Of a stretch of DNA of 64,000 bases, positions 18,593 to 27,525 are shown piece after piece (positions within the stretch are counted from its first letter, which is position 1; the number at the start of each line of letters is the position of its first letter). The notes beneath the pieces were generated by a model, which saw nothing but the letters and a program-made list of their open reading frames with translations, ran no database searches and was not told the origin of the DNA. This DNA comes from AWTP1-13 sp963840445 (lineage in GTDB: Bacteria > Pseudomonadota > Alphaproteobacteria > Rhizobiales > Hyphomicrobiaceae). The stretch spans positions 32,507 to 96,506 of the forward strand of contig CAWIZC010000031.1 of the NCBI GenBank assembly GCA_963840445.1. Direction: 5' to 3'. The position numbers were made by a program, and so were the translations under genes.

Positions 18593-19874
18593 CTACTTGA
18601 GGAACCCCGCATAGCGCGGCAGCCACAGCGTCAGCTCCGGGATCAGCGTGATGGCGACCAGCGACGCCAGCAGCGGTATCAGCCAAGGCAGGATCGCCAT
18701 GGTCGTTCGCTCGATGGACAGCTTGGAGATTCTGGCCAGCACGAACAGCACCATGCCCGAGCGGCGGATGCAGCAGCCCGATCATCAGGTTGAGCGTCAT
18801 CACCACCCCGAAGTGCACCGGGTCGATGCCGACCTTGGTTATGATCGGCATCAGCACCGGCACCAGGATGGAGATCGACGCGATCGGCTCGAGGAAGCAG
18901 CCGACCACCAGCAGCAGGATGTTGATCAGCAGCAGGATGAGGTAGCGGTTGTTGGTATAGGACAGCAGGGCTTCCGCTGCGTATTCGGTCAGCCGCGTGG
19001 TGGTCAGCACCCAGCCGAACAGCGACGCCGCCCCGACGATCAGCAGCACCGCCGCCGACGTCTCGATGGTGTCCATCGTCACCTTGTAGAACTGCTTGAA
19101 ATTCAGCGTCCGATACAGGAAGACGCCGAGAATCATGGCCCAGGCGCAGGCCGCAATGGCCGCCTCCGTCGGCGTGAACCAGCCGAACGTCATGCCGCCC
19201 ATGATGATGGCCGGCGTCAGCAGCGGCGGCAGGGCGGCGAGAAACGTGACCCCCAGCGTGCGCAGGCGAAACGCCTGGTCGCGGCCCATGTTGTACTTGC
19301 GCGCGCAGTAGGTGACGTACAGCATCATGAAGATCGTCATCACCGCGCCGGGGATGAACCCGCCCAGGAACAGCGCACCGATCGATACGTTGGCCATCAT
19401 GCCGTAGATCACGAACGGCAGCGACGGCGGGATGATCGGCCCCAGCGTTGCGGAGGCCGCAGTCACGCCGACCGAGAACTCGGTGTCGTAGCCGTGATCC
19501 TGCATGGCCTTGATCTCGATGGTGCCGAGCCCCGCCGCGTCGGCAATGGCCGTGCCCGACATGCCGGCGAAGATCACCGAGCCCATGATGTTGACGTGCG
19601 CCAGGCCGCCCCGCATCCAGCCGCACAAGGCCACCGCAAAGTCGTAGATGCGATTGGTGATGCCGGCCGAGTTCATCAGATTGCCGGCCAGGATGAAGAA
19701 CGGCACGGCCAGCAGCGGGAAGCTGTCGATACCGCCGGCCATGCGGTGCAGGATGACGAAGTCGGGGATGCCGGCAATGAAATGCGTATAGATCAGCGAC
19801 GAGCCGGCAAGCGCGATGAAGACTGGGACGCCCGCGAGCAGGACGACGAGGAAGACAAAGATGAGGGCTGTCAT
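18593..19874 (-). CDS. dctM: TRAP transporter large permease, DctM (one frame break)
   Basis: Twelve-helix subunit that uses the Na+ gradient to import a carboxylate delivered by the periplasmic binding protein. Family segments include FFILAGNLMNSAGIT, GMSGTAIADAAGLGTIEI, TLGPIIPPSLPFVIYG and the C-terminal NLMIGLLHPPLG. Just after this an extra G at about 18757 breaks the frame; the correct reading GMVLFVLARISKLSIERTT runs on to end YAGFLK at 18593. The repaired length is about 427 residues, normal. Its ATG overlaps the DctQ stop. Confidence 0.92.
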
Positions 19875-20449
19875 GGCTTGGTGCCTTCGCTCTCGACCAC
19901 CAAGCCTGCGGTCAGTGCCTCCTGCGCCGATTTCCAGCCGTCGCGGGCATTGCGCCACACACGCTGGAGCTGGCGGGCGAACATCAGGAAGCAGCCGAAG
20001 GCCACGGCGCCATAGACGTAGCTCATCGACATGTCGATCACGGTCATGCGCTGCACCTGCATGCGTTCCACGATCATTACCGAGAAATAGGCAAGCAGGC
20101 CCATGAAGCCGAGCGTGATGAGATCCACCAACCCCAGCAGCAGGCGTGCCGCCGACGCAGGCAGGAGGTTAGGTAGCAGCACCACGGCGATATGCGAATT
20201 CCGGCGCGTCACCATGGCGGCGCCGATGAACGTTACGCACATCAGGCCGTAGCGGGCGATCTCCTCGGTCCACGCCAGGCTGTCGTTGAGGACGTAGCGG
20301 GTGAAGAATTGCAGGAAGACGATGAAGCCGAGTGCCCAGAACACCGCAAACGCCAGCCAGTCTTCGGGGTAATGCTCGATCTCGACCTCCACGTCCTCGA
20401 CGTGGATCAGGTGCTGCTCCGGCTCTTGGCCGGCTTTGATGGCGGTCAT
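19871..20449 (-). CDS. dctQ: TRAP transporter small permease, DctQ
   Basis: 192-residue four-helix membrane subunit that pairs with DctM. Features: FFTRYVLNDSLAWTEEIARYGLMCVTFIGAA, the usual W-[ST]-EE-x-x-R motif, and the RRNSHIAV loop. It has an unusually long hydrophilic N-terminus of about 28 residues rich in His and Glu (HLIHVEDVEVEIEHYPED). It lies between DctP upstream and DctM downstream in one operon. Confidence 0.93.
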   Translation of the reverse strand: MTAIKAGQEPEQHLIHVEDVEVEIEHYPEDWLAFAVFWALGFIVFLQFFTRYVLNDSLAWTEEIARYGLMCVTFIGAAMVTRRNSHIAVVLLPNLLPASAARLLLGLVDLITLGFMGLLAYFSVMIVERMQVQRMTVIDMSMSYVYGAVAFGCFLMFARQLQRVWRNARDGWKSAQEALTAGLVVESEGTKP

Positions 20450-20554
20450 CGTCCCCTCGGGCTGGCAATGGCAGGCTGCCGTTGCTCGGACGGCAGCCTG
20501 ATCGATGTTTGATGTGATGCGGAGACAGCTATCCGCCGCCTCCCGGTGGCCGGC

Positions 20555-21541
20555 CTACTTTATCGCCTGCAGCGCATCGTATTCCGCCTGGCTCCACCCG
20601 CCACTGCCGTCATTGTGCAGCGGTAGGGCAGCGGCGCGGAAGGCCGCGCGGTCCACCTCGACCACGTTCTTGCCGAGCTTCTTGAACTCATCGACCAGCT
20701 TCTGCTCGGATGCACGGATGGAGTCCGTTGCTTTGCCCGCACCCTGAGTGAGGACCTCCTCGAAGATCTTCTTCTCGTCGTCCGTGAGCTTGGACCACAC
20801 GTGGCTGCCAACGATGGTCAGCAGCGACTCGGTGATATGTCCCGTCAGCATGATGTGCGACTGCACTTCGTAGAACTTCTTGGCCATGATGGTCGGCAGC
20901 GGGTTCTCCTGCCCGTCGACGGTGCCCTGCTGCAGCGCCAGGTAGACCTCGGCAAAGGCGATCGGCGTGGCATTGGCGCCAACCGACTTGGTGAACATGA
21001 GGAACAGCGGCGCCGGCGGCACGCGCAGCTTCATGCCCTTCATGTCTTCCGGCTTCTTGATCTCCTTGTTGGCCGTGACGTGACGCTGCCCGTAGTAGGT
21101 GAGCGTGACGACCTTGTGCTTGGTCTTGTCTTCGTAGCCTGTGGCGATGGTGCGGAACAGCGGGCTCGCCCGATAGGCCATGAAGTGATCGAAGTCGCGG
21201 AGCACGAACGGCGCGTTGGTGATGGCGATCGGCTTGTGGATCGAGCCCGCGAAGGCGACGCCCGTATAGATCATGTCCACGGTGCCGAGGCCCAGCGCCT
21301 CGTTGATCTGGTTCTCGTTGCCGAGTTGCGAGGCGGGAAACACCTGGATCTCGTACTTGCCGTTGGTGCGCTTCTTGATCTCCTCGCCGGCCCACACCGC
21401 CTCGGTGTGATAGGGCTCGCTGGTCTCATAGACGTGGGCCCACTTGAGCTTGGTCTGGGCGACAGCAGCGGTCGGCGCCCAGCCGAACACGCAGGCGACG
21501 GCAATCGCAGCAAAGACATTAATCCGGTAGATGAGCATCAT
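20555..21541 (-). CDS. dctP: TRAP transporter solute-binding protein, DctP
   Basis: Periplasmic binding protein of about 328 residues. Start ATG 21541 has a strong GGAGGA ribosome site just upstream and gives a signal peptide ending AVAQ before TKLKWAHVYE. DctP-family landmarks: YGQRHVTANKEIKKPEDMKGMKLRVP, where the late Arg is the usual carboxylate clamp, then AEVYLALQQGTVDGQENP. The ligand is probably an organic acid, exact identity unknown. It is the first gene of dctPQM, about 105 bases before dctQ. Confidence 0.93.
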   Translation of the reverse strand: MMLIYRINVFAAIAVACVFGWAPTAAVAQTKLKWAHVYETSEPYHTEAVWAGEEIKKRTNGKYEIQVFPASQLGNENQINEALGLGTVDMIYTGVAFAGSIHKPIAITNAPFVLRDFDHFMAYRASPLFRTIATGYEDKTKHKVVTLTYYGQRHVTANKEIKKPEDMKGMKLRVPPAPLFLMFTKSVGANATPIAFAEVYLALQQGTVDGQENPLPTIMAKKFYEVQSHIMLTGHITESLLTIVGSHVWSKLTDDEKKIFEEVLTQGAGKATDSIRASEQKLVDEFKKLGKNVVEVDRAAFRAAALPLHNDGSGGWSQAEYDALQAIK

Positions 21542-21842
21542 GTTTCCTCCTCCAGGCATTTTGTTGCGCAGGTCGCGGCCAACCCCTCGGCGAGGCGGCA
21601 ATTTGTACGATGACCCGATGACTTTAAGATTGAGCGTAGCCATCCCGCCCCCTCCTGACAAGTCCACCACCTATCCGCCGAAAGGCTAGCAAACCACCAG
21701 CGTCAGGCACTGAGCGAGATTAGAGGTGCCGATTGCAAGGTCCATCCCTCGGATGTGCGAGAGCAGGGCGTGTGCCGCGCGGCACCCACACGCCGGCCGA
21801 GTAGCGGTCCACCCACCACGATCCCAAACGGGCCGCACACAA

Positions 21843-21875
21843 GCAAAAGAGGCAACGAACGCGTCGTTGCCTCTT
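21843..21875 (-). terminator. Rho-independent terminator downstream of ribA
   Basis: Perfect 12-base stem AAGAGGCAACGA / TCGTTGCCTCTT with a 5-base loop, followed on the minus strand by TTTTGCTT. It lies about 30 bases past the ribA stop, separating it from dctP. The rest of the 364 bases between dctP and ribA shows only the dctP leader. Confidence 0.85.
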
Positions 21876-21905
21876 GCGATACAGCAGCACTGCGCGGGAC
21901 GGCCC

Positions 21906-22538
21906 TCACAGCTTGTGAGCCATCCGCTCCTTCTTGGTCGCAAGATAGCGCGTGTTGTAGGGCGAGGCCTTGACGATCAGCGGCAGCTGCTCGATCACCT
22001 CCAGGCCCTCCTCGCGCAACGCTTCGACCTTGGCCGGATTGTTGGTCAGGAGCTTGATCTCGGGGTAGCCCAAGTCGAACAGGATGTGGGCCGCAAGATC
22101 ATAATCGCGCGCCTCGATCGGGGCACCGATGGCGACATTGGCGTCAACCGTGTCATACCCCCTGTCCTGAAGGGCGTAGGCGCGGATCTTGTTGACGAGG
22201 CCGATGCCGCGGCCCTCCTGGTAGGGCAAGTAAACCAGGACGCCGACCGGGCTGGTCAGAATCCGGTCCATGGAAGCCTGTAGCTGCGGGTAGCAGTCGC
22301 AGCGCAGCGAGTGAAAGATATCGCCGGTCACGCACCCGCTGTGCACACGCACAACCGGCACTTCGTTGCCCACATTCTCTTCCCGATGCACGAGCACCAG
22401 GGCCTGAAAGCTCGGATCGGTACCCTGATAGGCCCGCGCTTCGAGCTTCAATTCTTGACCTCTGAACTCGATAGGAAGGATGGTCTGTGCCGTCCAATCC
22501 ATATCCAGTTCAAAAGACGTCACCGCATTCGATTTCAT
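21906..22538 (-). CDS. ribA: GTP cyclohydrolase II, stand-alone
   Basis: Opens GTP to the diamino-ribosylamino-pyrimidinone phosphate, first step of riboflavin synthesis. 210 residues from ATG 22538. The zinc ligands are in CVTGDIFHSLRCDC, the catalytic region in YLPYQEGRGIGLVNKIRAYALQDRGYDTVDAN, and the C-terminal LLTNNPAKVEAL is the family signature. It is not fused to RibB, and no other riboflavin gene is adjacent; no FMN riboswitch is visible upstream. Together with the RibD-type reductase at 10.9 kb, it may feed a secondary pathway rather than the main riboflavin route. Confidence 0.9.
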   Translation of the reverse strand: MKSNAVTSFELDMDWTAQTILPIEFRGQELKLEARAYQGTDPSFQALVLVHREENVGNEVPVVRVHSGCVTGDIFHSLRCDCYPQLQASMDRILTSPVGVLVYLPYQEGRGIGLVNKIRAYALQDRGYDTVDANVAIGAPIEARDYDLAAHILFDLGYPEIKLLTNNPAKVEALREEGLEVIEQLPLIVKASPYNTRYLATKKERMAHKL

Positions 22539-23059
22539 CGAACTCTCCAAACGGCGTGCCGGCGCGCATATGTGCCAACTATTGAGGTCTTGTAAAGGCG
22601 ACACACCAGCGACGCCGCGTCACAAGTTGTTACAGAGAGATAGAGATAAGGTTTCATTCCCCGACAGTGCTTAGACGGACAGAATCGTGCCGCCGGATTG
22701 CCCGACGGCACCTCTGCAACAGGCGCGATGACGTTGCAGAGCGAACCTCCCCGCCGTCAGGTGTCCATGCGGACATCGTTGGCGGGTCCTTCTATCGATA
22801 CGCGCACGAACATGAACGCAAGATGTATGTCTCGAGTTCCAGCAAGGCTGCCGCTCGTCGGCCATAAGTAATAGGATTTATTAAGCTAAAACAATACATT
22901 ACATGAACTAATGCCGTCGGATGGGTTCTTCCTTGAAGCGTTGCAATTGTGTATCGCACCCGGACAACCGCTAACGAGTACACAAGCTTCTTCATTGCCG
23001 GTTCACCGCGCCTGTGATGATTTGTGACAGTCCGGTGACAGTATTAGCGATTGCCCCCA
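22539..23059. other. 521-base intergenic region, no gene recognised
   Basis: Divergent region between ribA and the sulfatase-fold gene. Only short, unconvincing open frames. An AT-rich patch at about 22865-22915 stands out against the GC-rich background and may hold promoter elements for the gene at 23060. No riboswitch or hairpin was recognised. Confidence 0.5.
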
Positions 23060-24817
23060 ATGACAGAGCAGACGGTGGTTTTGCGGAAGGCGCGGTGGCG
23101 CCTGTCCGACTTGCGCGGGCTGCGCATGCTTTTCTACAGGCCCGCGCCCATTCGTCCGACAACGGCCTGGGCCCTCGCCGCCTTCATAGCAGCCGGTCTG
23201 ACGCACCACTTTTGGACCGATGAAGGAGAACTCCCCAACATCATCTTCACGGTCGGGGTCACCATGGCCCTCGTTGCTATCATCGCTTTGATCTCACGAA
23301 GGGTTCTATTCTCTCTGGTGCTTACGGCGGCCCTGATTGCCACCATTGCCATGGCGGCGTCGGTCAAGCGTGCCACTATGAACATGGTCGTGCACGCCTA
23401 TGATCTGTTCTTCTACCTGAGCTCTTGGTCGACCATCAGCTATCTCTGGAGCGATCAACGCCGCTACGTGCTGGGTCTGGTCGGCGCTCTGCTTGCAATC
23501 GGCTTCGCCGCCCGCATCGCCTATCACGCCGACGGCATCCGTGTGGGTCGCGCCTGGTCGGCGGTCGCCGCCGCCCTCTTCATCGCCGTGGCCTGGTATG
23601 GCGCGCAAACCAAAGGCGAGCGGCGCCACATGCAGTTCTACTACCAGAACTTGTACGTCTCCTCCTTCTACGCATCGTGGGCCGAGACCCTGGAGGCGCT
23701 GTGGCGCGGAACATTGCTGGAGGCCGCGCCGAAAGCGGCCGCCGCGACTGCGGCTTTCACCATTCCCGGCGCCTGCGACACCAATACGAAGCCGCCGCAC
23801 ATCATCCTGATCCACGAGGAATTGGTGGTTCAGCCGTCGCTGTTCAAGCAGCTCAGCTACGACCACGCCGTCGATCCGCTGTTCCTGTCTGCCGACTCCC
23901 ACCTGCACCAGATGCGCGTCGAGACCTACGGTGGGGCATCCTGGCTGACTGAATTCTCGCTGCTGGCGGGGGTTTCCACGCATTCGTTCGGCGGCATGCG
24001 GCAGTTCGTGCAGACCTTCACGCAGAACAAGCTCAAAGACACCTTGCCGCAGGCATTGGAGCGGTGCGGATATCGCAACGTCGTGTTCTACCCGATGATG
24101 CGCAACTTCGTGTCCAACGACAAATTCTACACGTCGATCGGTCTCAGGGAGATCTTCGACATGAAGTCGCAAGGGGCACCTTCGGCGCAGGAACGCGACC
24201 GCTTCTACTTCAAGAACTCGTTGGCCGAGATGGAGAAGCATCTCAAGACCTCGCGTAAGCCGATGTTCATGTTCATACAGACCATGTCGGCGCACTGGCC
24301 CTACGACTACGCGTTCAGCCCGGAGATAGACGTACCTGGAGGCGGGCCTGGCACCGATCCCGAGATGCACGAATATCTACGTCGCGTCTCGATGGCCAAG
24401 ATGGACTTCGACTTCCTTCTGGGCGAGCTGTATCAGCGCTTCCCGGGCGAGAGGTTCCTGGTTGTGCACTACGGCGACCATCATCCGATGGCCACACGCA
24501 TGCTGCTCGGCTTCAACAACGATACCGAGGCCGAGGACGTTGCTCTGCATCCGGACTCGATCGGCTTCGTTACCTATTACGCCGCCCGGGGCGTCAACTA
24601 TCGCGTGCCGCCGCTGCCCCAATTCGAAACCCTGGACGTGCCTTATGTCGGTACGGTCATCCTGGACCTCGCCGGTCTTCCGCTGTCGGATTCACACACT
24701 GAGCGCAAGCGCCTGATGTATCTGTGCAAGGGCCGGTACAACGGCTGCGCGCAGCGCGACGAAATTCTTGCATTTCATCGCCGCCTGATCGACTCCGGTA
24801 TCATTGTGGCCCGATAG
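23060..24817 (+). CDS. Membrane sulfatase-fold protein, phosphoglycerol/LTA-synthase-like transferase
   Basis: About 585 residues. Five or so N-terminal membrane helices (residues 30-190), then a periplasmic alkaline-phosphatase/sulfatase domain with IILIHEELVVQPS, the likely nucleophile region YGGASWLTEFSLLAGV, and the metal site HYGDHHP. Enzymes of this type move phosphoglycerol or phosphoethanolamine onto glycans or lipids at the outer face of the inner membrane. Substitution of periplasmic glucans or lipid A is plausible here given OpgH and the neighbouring GT2-deacetylase-GtrA genes. The ATG at 23060 is used; a TTG at 23051 is in frame. No clear ribosome site. Confidence 0.82.
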   Translation: MTEQTVVLRKARWRLSDLRGLRMLFYRPAPIRPTTAWALAAFIAAGLTHHFWTDEGELPNIIFTVGVTMALVAIIALISRRVLFSLVLTAALIATIAMAASVKRATMNMVVHAYDLFFYLSSWSTISYLWSDQRRYVLGLVGALLAIGFAARIAYHADGIRVGRAWSAVAAALFIAVAWYGAQTKGERRHMQFYYQNLYVSSFYASWAETLEALWRGTLLEAAPKAAAATAAFTIPGACDTNTKPPHIILIHEELVVQPSLFKQLSYDHAVDPLFLSADSHLHQMRVETYGGASWLTEFSLLAGVSTHSFGGMRQFVQTFTQNKLKDTLPQALERCGYRNVVFYPMMRNFVSNDKFYTSIGLREIFDMKSQGAPSAQERDRFYFKNSLAEMEKHLKTSRKPMFMFIQTMSAHWPYDYAFSPEIDVPGGGPGTDPEMHEYLRRVSMAKMDFDFLLGELYQRFPGERFLVVHYGDHHPMATRMLLGFNNDTEAEDVALHPDSIGFVTYYAARGVNYRVPPLPQFETLDVPYVGTVILDLAGLPLSDSHTERKRLMYLCKGRYNGCAQRDEILAFHRRLIDSGIIVAR

Positions 24818-24935
24818 CCCGCCTACCGGGCAGGCCGGTCCGGCACCCTCCCAAGCCTTGCTATTGGCTTGCTCGCATGCCAGGACAGGCACACGCCCTT
24901 GCATGCGCCTCCTGCGAGGTCCACCTCTTTTGTCG

Positions 24936-25967
24936 ATGACGGAACCGCAAACTTTCATTCGCCCCGTGCCGAAGGGCGAGGCACGGCGCCTCAAGATCTC
25001 GGTGGTCGTACCCATGCTCAACGAGGAGCGCGGGTTGGACCCCCTGATGGATCGGCTGCGCCCCGTCCTGGATGGCATCGGCTCCGACTGGGAGGTGATC
25101 TGCGTCGACGACGGCTCGACCGACAGCACGCCGGCCGTGCTGAAGCGGCTGAACGATCAGGACCCGCGCCTCAAGGCCGTCTCCCTCAGCCGCAACTTCG
25201 GCAAGGAGATCGCCACCGCTGCCGGCCTCAGCTACACGACCGGCGACGCTGCGGTCATCATGGACGCCGACCTGCAGCATCCGCCAGAGTTGATCGTCGA
25301 CTTCGTGCGCCGCTGGCGTGAAGGCTACGATGTGGTGTTCGGCCAGCGCATCGACCGGCACGCCGACACGCTCATGCATCGCTGGTCGGCGCGGGCCTTC
25401 TATATCGCCTTCCAGAAATTGAGCGGCACCAGCCTGCCCGAGGGCGCCGGCGACTTCCGCCTGCTCGATCGCAAGGCGGTCGATGCCATGAACCTGATGC
25501 GCGAGCGCGTGCGCTTCAACAAGGGTCTGTTCGCATGGATGGGCTTCCGCTCGGTCGGCGTACCGTTCCATGTCGAGCCCCGCGCAGGTGGTGCATCGCG
25601 CTGGCGTGCGCGTGCGCTGGTGCGTTTTGCGCTGGACGGCATCGCGTCGTTCACCACCATTCCGCTCAGAGTGTGGTCTTATCTCGGGCTCGTCATATCG
25701 TTCCTGGCGCTGTGTTACGCCATGTTCATCCTCGTCAAGACGTTGATCTTCGGCGCCGACGTGCCGGGCTTTCCGACGCTGATCATCTCCGTCATGTTCT
25801 TCGCCGGCGTGCAGCTCATCTCGCTCGGCGTGATCGGCGAGTACATTGGGCGCATGTACGAGGAAGTGAAGGGACGCCCGCTGTTCCTCGTTGCCCAAAC
25901 GCTGGGAATCGACGAGGAAACGGCGGCCAAGGGCAGTCAATCGGCCTACCCTGTGCGGCGGCATTAG
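24936..25967 (+). CDS. Family-2 glycosyltransferase with two C-terminal membrane helices (GtrB/ArnC/FlmF2-like)
   Basis: Transfers a sugar from a nucleotide donor onto undecaprenyl phosphate at the cytoplasmic face. 343 residues. GT-A motifs: VVVPMLNEERGL at about 23, CVDDGSTD at about 57, DADLQHPPE (DxD) at about 110, and the acceptor-side GAGDFRLLDRKAV. Two helices at about 250-275 and 285-310 end in GEYIGRMYEEVKGRPLF, the standard polyprenyl-phosphate glycosyltransferase tail. It is followed by the ChbG/NaxD deacetylase and GtrA flippase genes on the same strand. Confidence 0.9.
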   Translation: MTEPQTFIRPVPKGEARRLKISVVVPMLNEERGLDPLMDRLRPVLDGIGSDWEVICVDDGSTDSTPAVLKRLNDQDPRLKAVSLSRNFGKEIATAAGLSYTTGDAAVIMDADLQHPPELIVDFVRRWREGYDVVFGQRIDRHADTLMHRWSARAFYIAFQKLSGTSLPEGAGDFRLLDRKAVDAMNLMRERVRFNKGLFAWMGFRSVGVPFHVEPRAGGASRWRARALVRFALDGIASFTTIPLRVWSYLGLVISFLALCYAMFILVKTLIFGADVPGFPTLIISVMFFAGVQLISLGVIGEYIGRMYEEVKGRPLFLVAQTLGIDEETAAKGSQSAYPVRRH

Positions 25968-26031
25968 CCACAGCGCAGCTGCGACCGTCAGCCGCGCAGC
26001 ATCCACTCTGATCATCGGCGACGTTGCGAGC

Positions 26032-26889
26032 ATGATCATCCTCTGTGCCGACGACTACGCGATGACGGAAGGCATCTCGCGCGCCATCGGCGAGCTGGCC
26101 GCCGCGCGTCGCCTGTCAGCGACCAGCGTGATGTCGACCTTCGGCCATTGGCCGCGCATGGCGCCGCGCCTGCTGGTGCACCGCGGGCATCTGTCCATCG
26201 GACTGCACGTGAACCTGACACTGGGCCAGCCGCTGGGCCACATGCCTCGGCTGGCACCGCAGGGCACGTTTCCGCCGCTCTCGAGCTTGACCATCTGGGC
26301 GCTGGGCGGTGCGCTCAATGTCGAGGAAATCCGCGCCGAGGTCAGCCGGCAGCTCGACAGTTTCGAGGCGGCCATGGGCTTTCCCCCTGACCACATCGAC
26401 GGGCATCAGCACGTGCACGTGCTGCCAGGTATTCGGGGCGCCGTGCTGACCGAGGTGGCGCGCCGCTACCCGGTTCGCGCGCCGCTGCTGCGCGATCCCT
26501 CGGATCGGCTGAACTCTATTCTCTCGCGCGCCTCGGCGGCGAAGGCGTTGACCGTCGCGGCGCTGGCCATCGGCTTCGGCAGCGCTGCCCATAAACGCGG
26601 CCTGTGCACCAATGACAGTTTCGCCGGCTTTTCGCGTTTCGACGAGCAAGAGCCCTATACTGCAGAGCTGGAGCAGGCCCTGTCGGCGCCCGGCGAGCGG
26701 CATCTCGTCATGTGCCACCCGGGCCATGTGGACACCGAGCTGGCGAGCCTCGATCGCGTCGTTAACCGCCGGCGCATGGAGTACGAGGCGTTGATGACGA
26801 ACTCGGCTTTGATGACACGTATCTGGCGGCCCTCGCGGCCAGGCGACGGCGCACCATTCGACTGGTCGCAGATGGAACCTCGGGCATGA
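26032..26889 (+). CDS. ChbG/HpnK/NaxD family polysaccharide deacetylase
   Basis: YdjC-type metal-dependent deacetylase of 285 residues. Metal and active-site features: IILCADDYAMTEGISRAI at the N-terminus, GLHVNLTLGQP, HIDGHQHVHVLPGI and CHPGHVD. In Francisella and Bordetella a member of this family (NaxD) removes the acetyl group from an undecaprenyl-phosphate-linked amino sugar. The neighbours here, a polyprenyl-phosphate GT2 and a GtrA flippase, match that role. The start at ATG 26032 is chosen because the conserved fold begins immediately. The stop overlaps the GtrA start as ATGA. Confidence 0.88.
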   Translation: MIILCADDYAMTEGISRAIGELAAARRLSATSVMSTFGHWPRMAPRLLVHRGHLSIGLHVNLTLGQPLGHMPRLAPQGTFPPLSSLTIWALGGALNVEEIRAEVSRQLDSFEAAMGFPPDHIDGHQHVHVLPGIRGAVLTEVARRYPVRAPLLRDPSDRLNSILSRASAAKALTVAALAIGFGSAAHKRGLCTNDSFAGFSRFDEQEPYTAELEQALSAPGERHLVMCHPGHVDTELASLDRVVNRRRMEYEALMTNSALMTRIWRPSRPGDGAPFDWSQMEPRA

Positions 26890-27347
26890 ACGGACGGTGG
26901 GGCAATATGGTGCCGGGGGCCCAGCACCCGCTGCGGCATGGGCTGGCCTTTCTGATCTGCGGCCTCATATCCCTCAGCGTCGATGCCCTCGTTCTCAAGC
27001 TGCTGACCACGCTGTTCGGCCTGCATCCATTCGTGGCCCGCATCGCGGCCATCATGGTGGCGATGACGTCCGGTTGGCTATCGCATCGTACCTTCACGTT
27101 CGCGCTGAAGACGCCACCGACCGTTGCCGAGTACCTCCGCTACATGGCAGTCGGCTGGTTCGTATCTGCCGTCAACTACGGCGTGTTCGTTATCATCCTG
27201 CTCCTAAGACCTGTCACGGAGCCGCTCACCGCGCTGCTCGGCTCCTCCGTGGTGGCCATGTTCTTTGCTTATTTCGGCATGCGCTTTGCAGCCTTCCGGG
27301 TCGACGCCGAACCTCAGCCGGACCCGAGCAGAGTCGCCTCAGATTGA
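26886..27347 (+). CDS. GtrA family membrane protein (putative polyprenyl-P-sugar flippase)
   Basis: 153 residues with four membrane helices: FLICGLISLSVDALVLKLL, VARIAAIMVAMTSGW, MAVGWFVSAVNYGVFVII and LLGSSVVAMFFAYFGMRF. The loop SHRTFTF is the family's conserved basic-aromatic patch. GtrA proteins are proposed to turn undecaprenyl-phosphate-linked sugars to the outer face. It is translationally coupled to the deacetylase, completing a GT2-deacetylase-GtrA set. Confidence 0.9.
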   Translation: MNGRWGNMVPGAQHPLRHGLAFLICGLISLSVDALVLKLLTTLFGLHPFVARIAAIMVAMTSGWLSHRTFTFALKTPPTVAEYLRYMAVGWFVSAVNYGVFVIILLLRPVTEPLTALLGSSVVAMFFAYFGMRFAAFRVDAEPQPDPSRVASD

Positions 27348-27525
27348 TGCACGTCGACGCAAAATGTGACGCGGCGGCCGCAGCGCGAGCCGCTGTCGTC
27401 GTTGCTGGCCTGCAACGGCCTTCGCCGCGCGCGCCCGCTAACCTTACTGCCAGGCGTCAGCGGCTGGCCGCACGGGAATTGCCGCTATACTGTTTTCGCA
27501 ATGCTTTGGCGGGGCGGCCTCGGGG

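Noticed and set aside
22539..23059. FMN riboswitch controlling ribA
   Set aside because: The conserved FMN core could not be found upstream of ribA on the minus strand.
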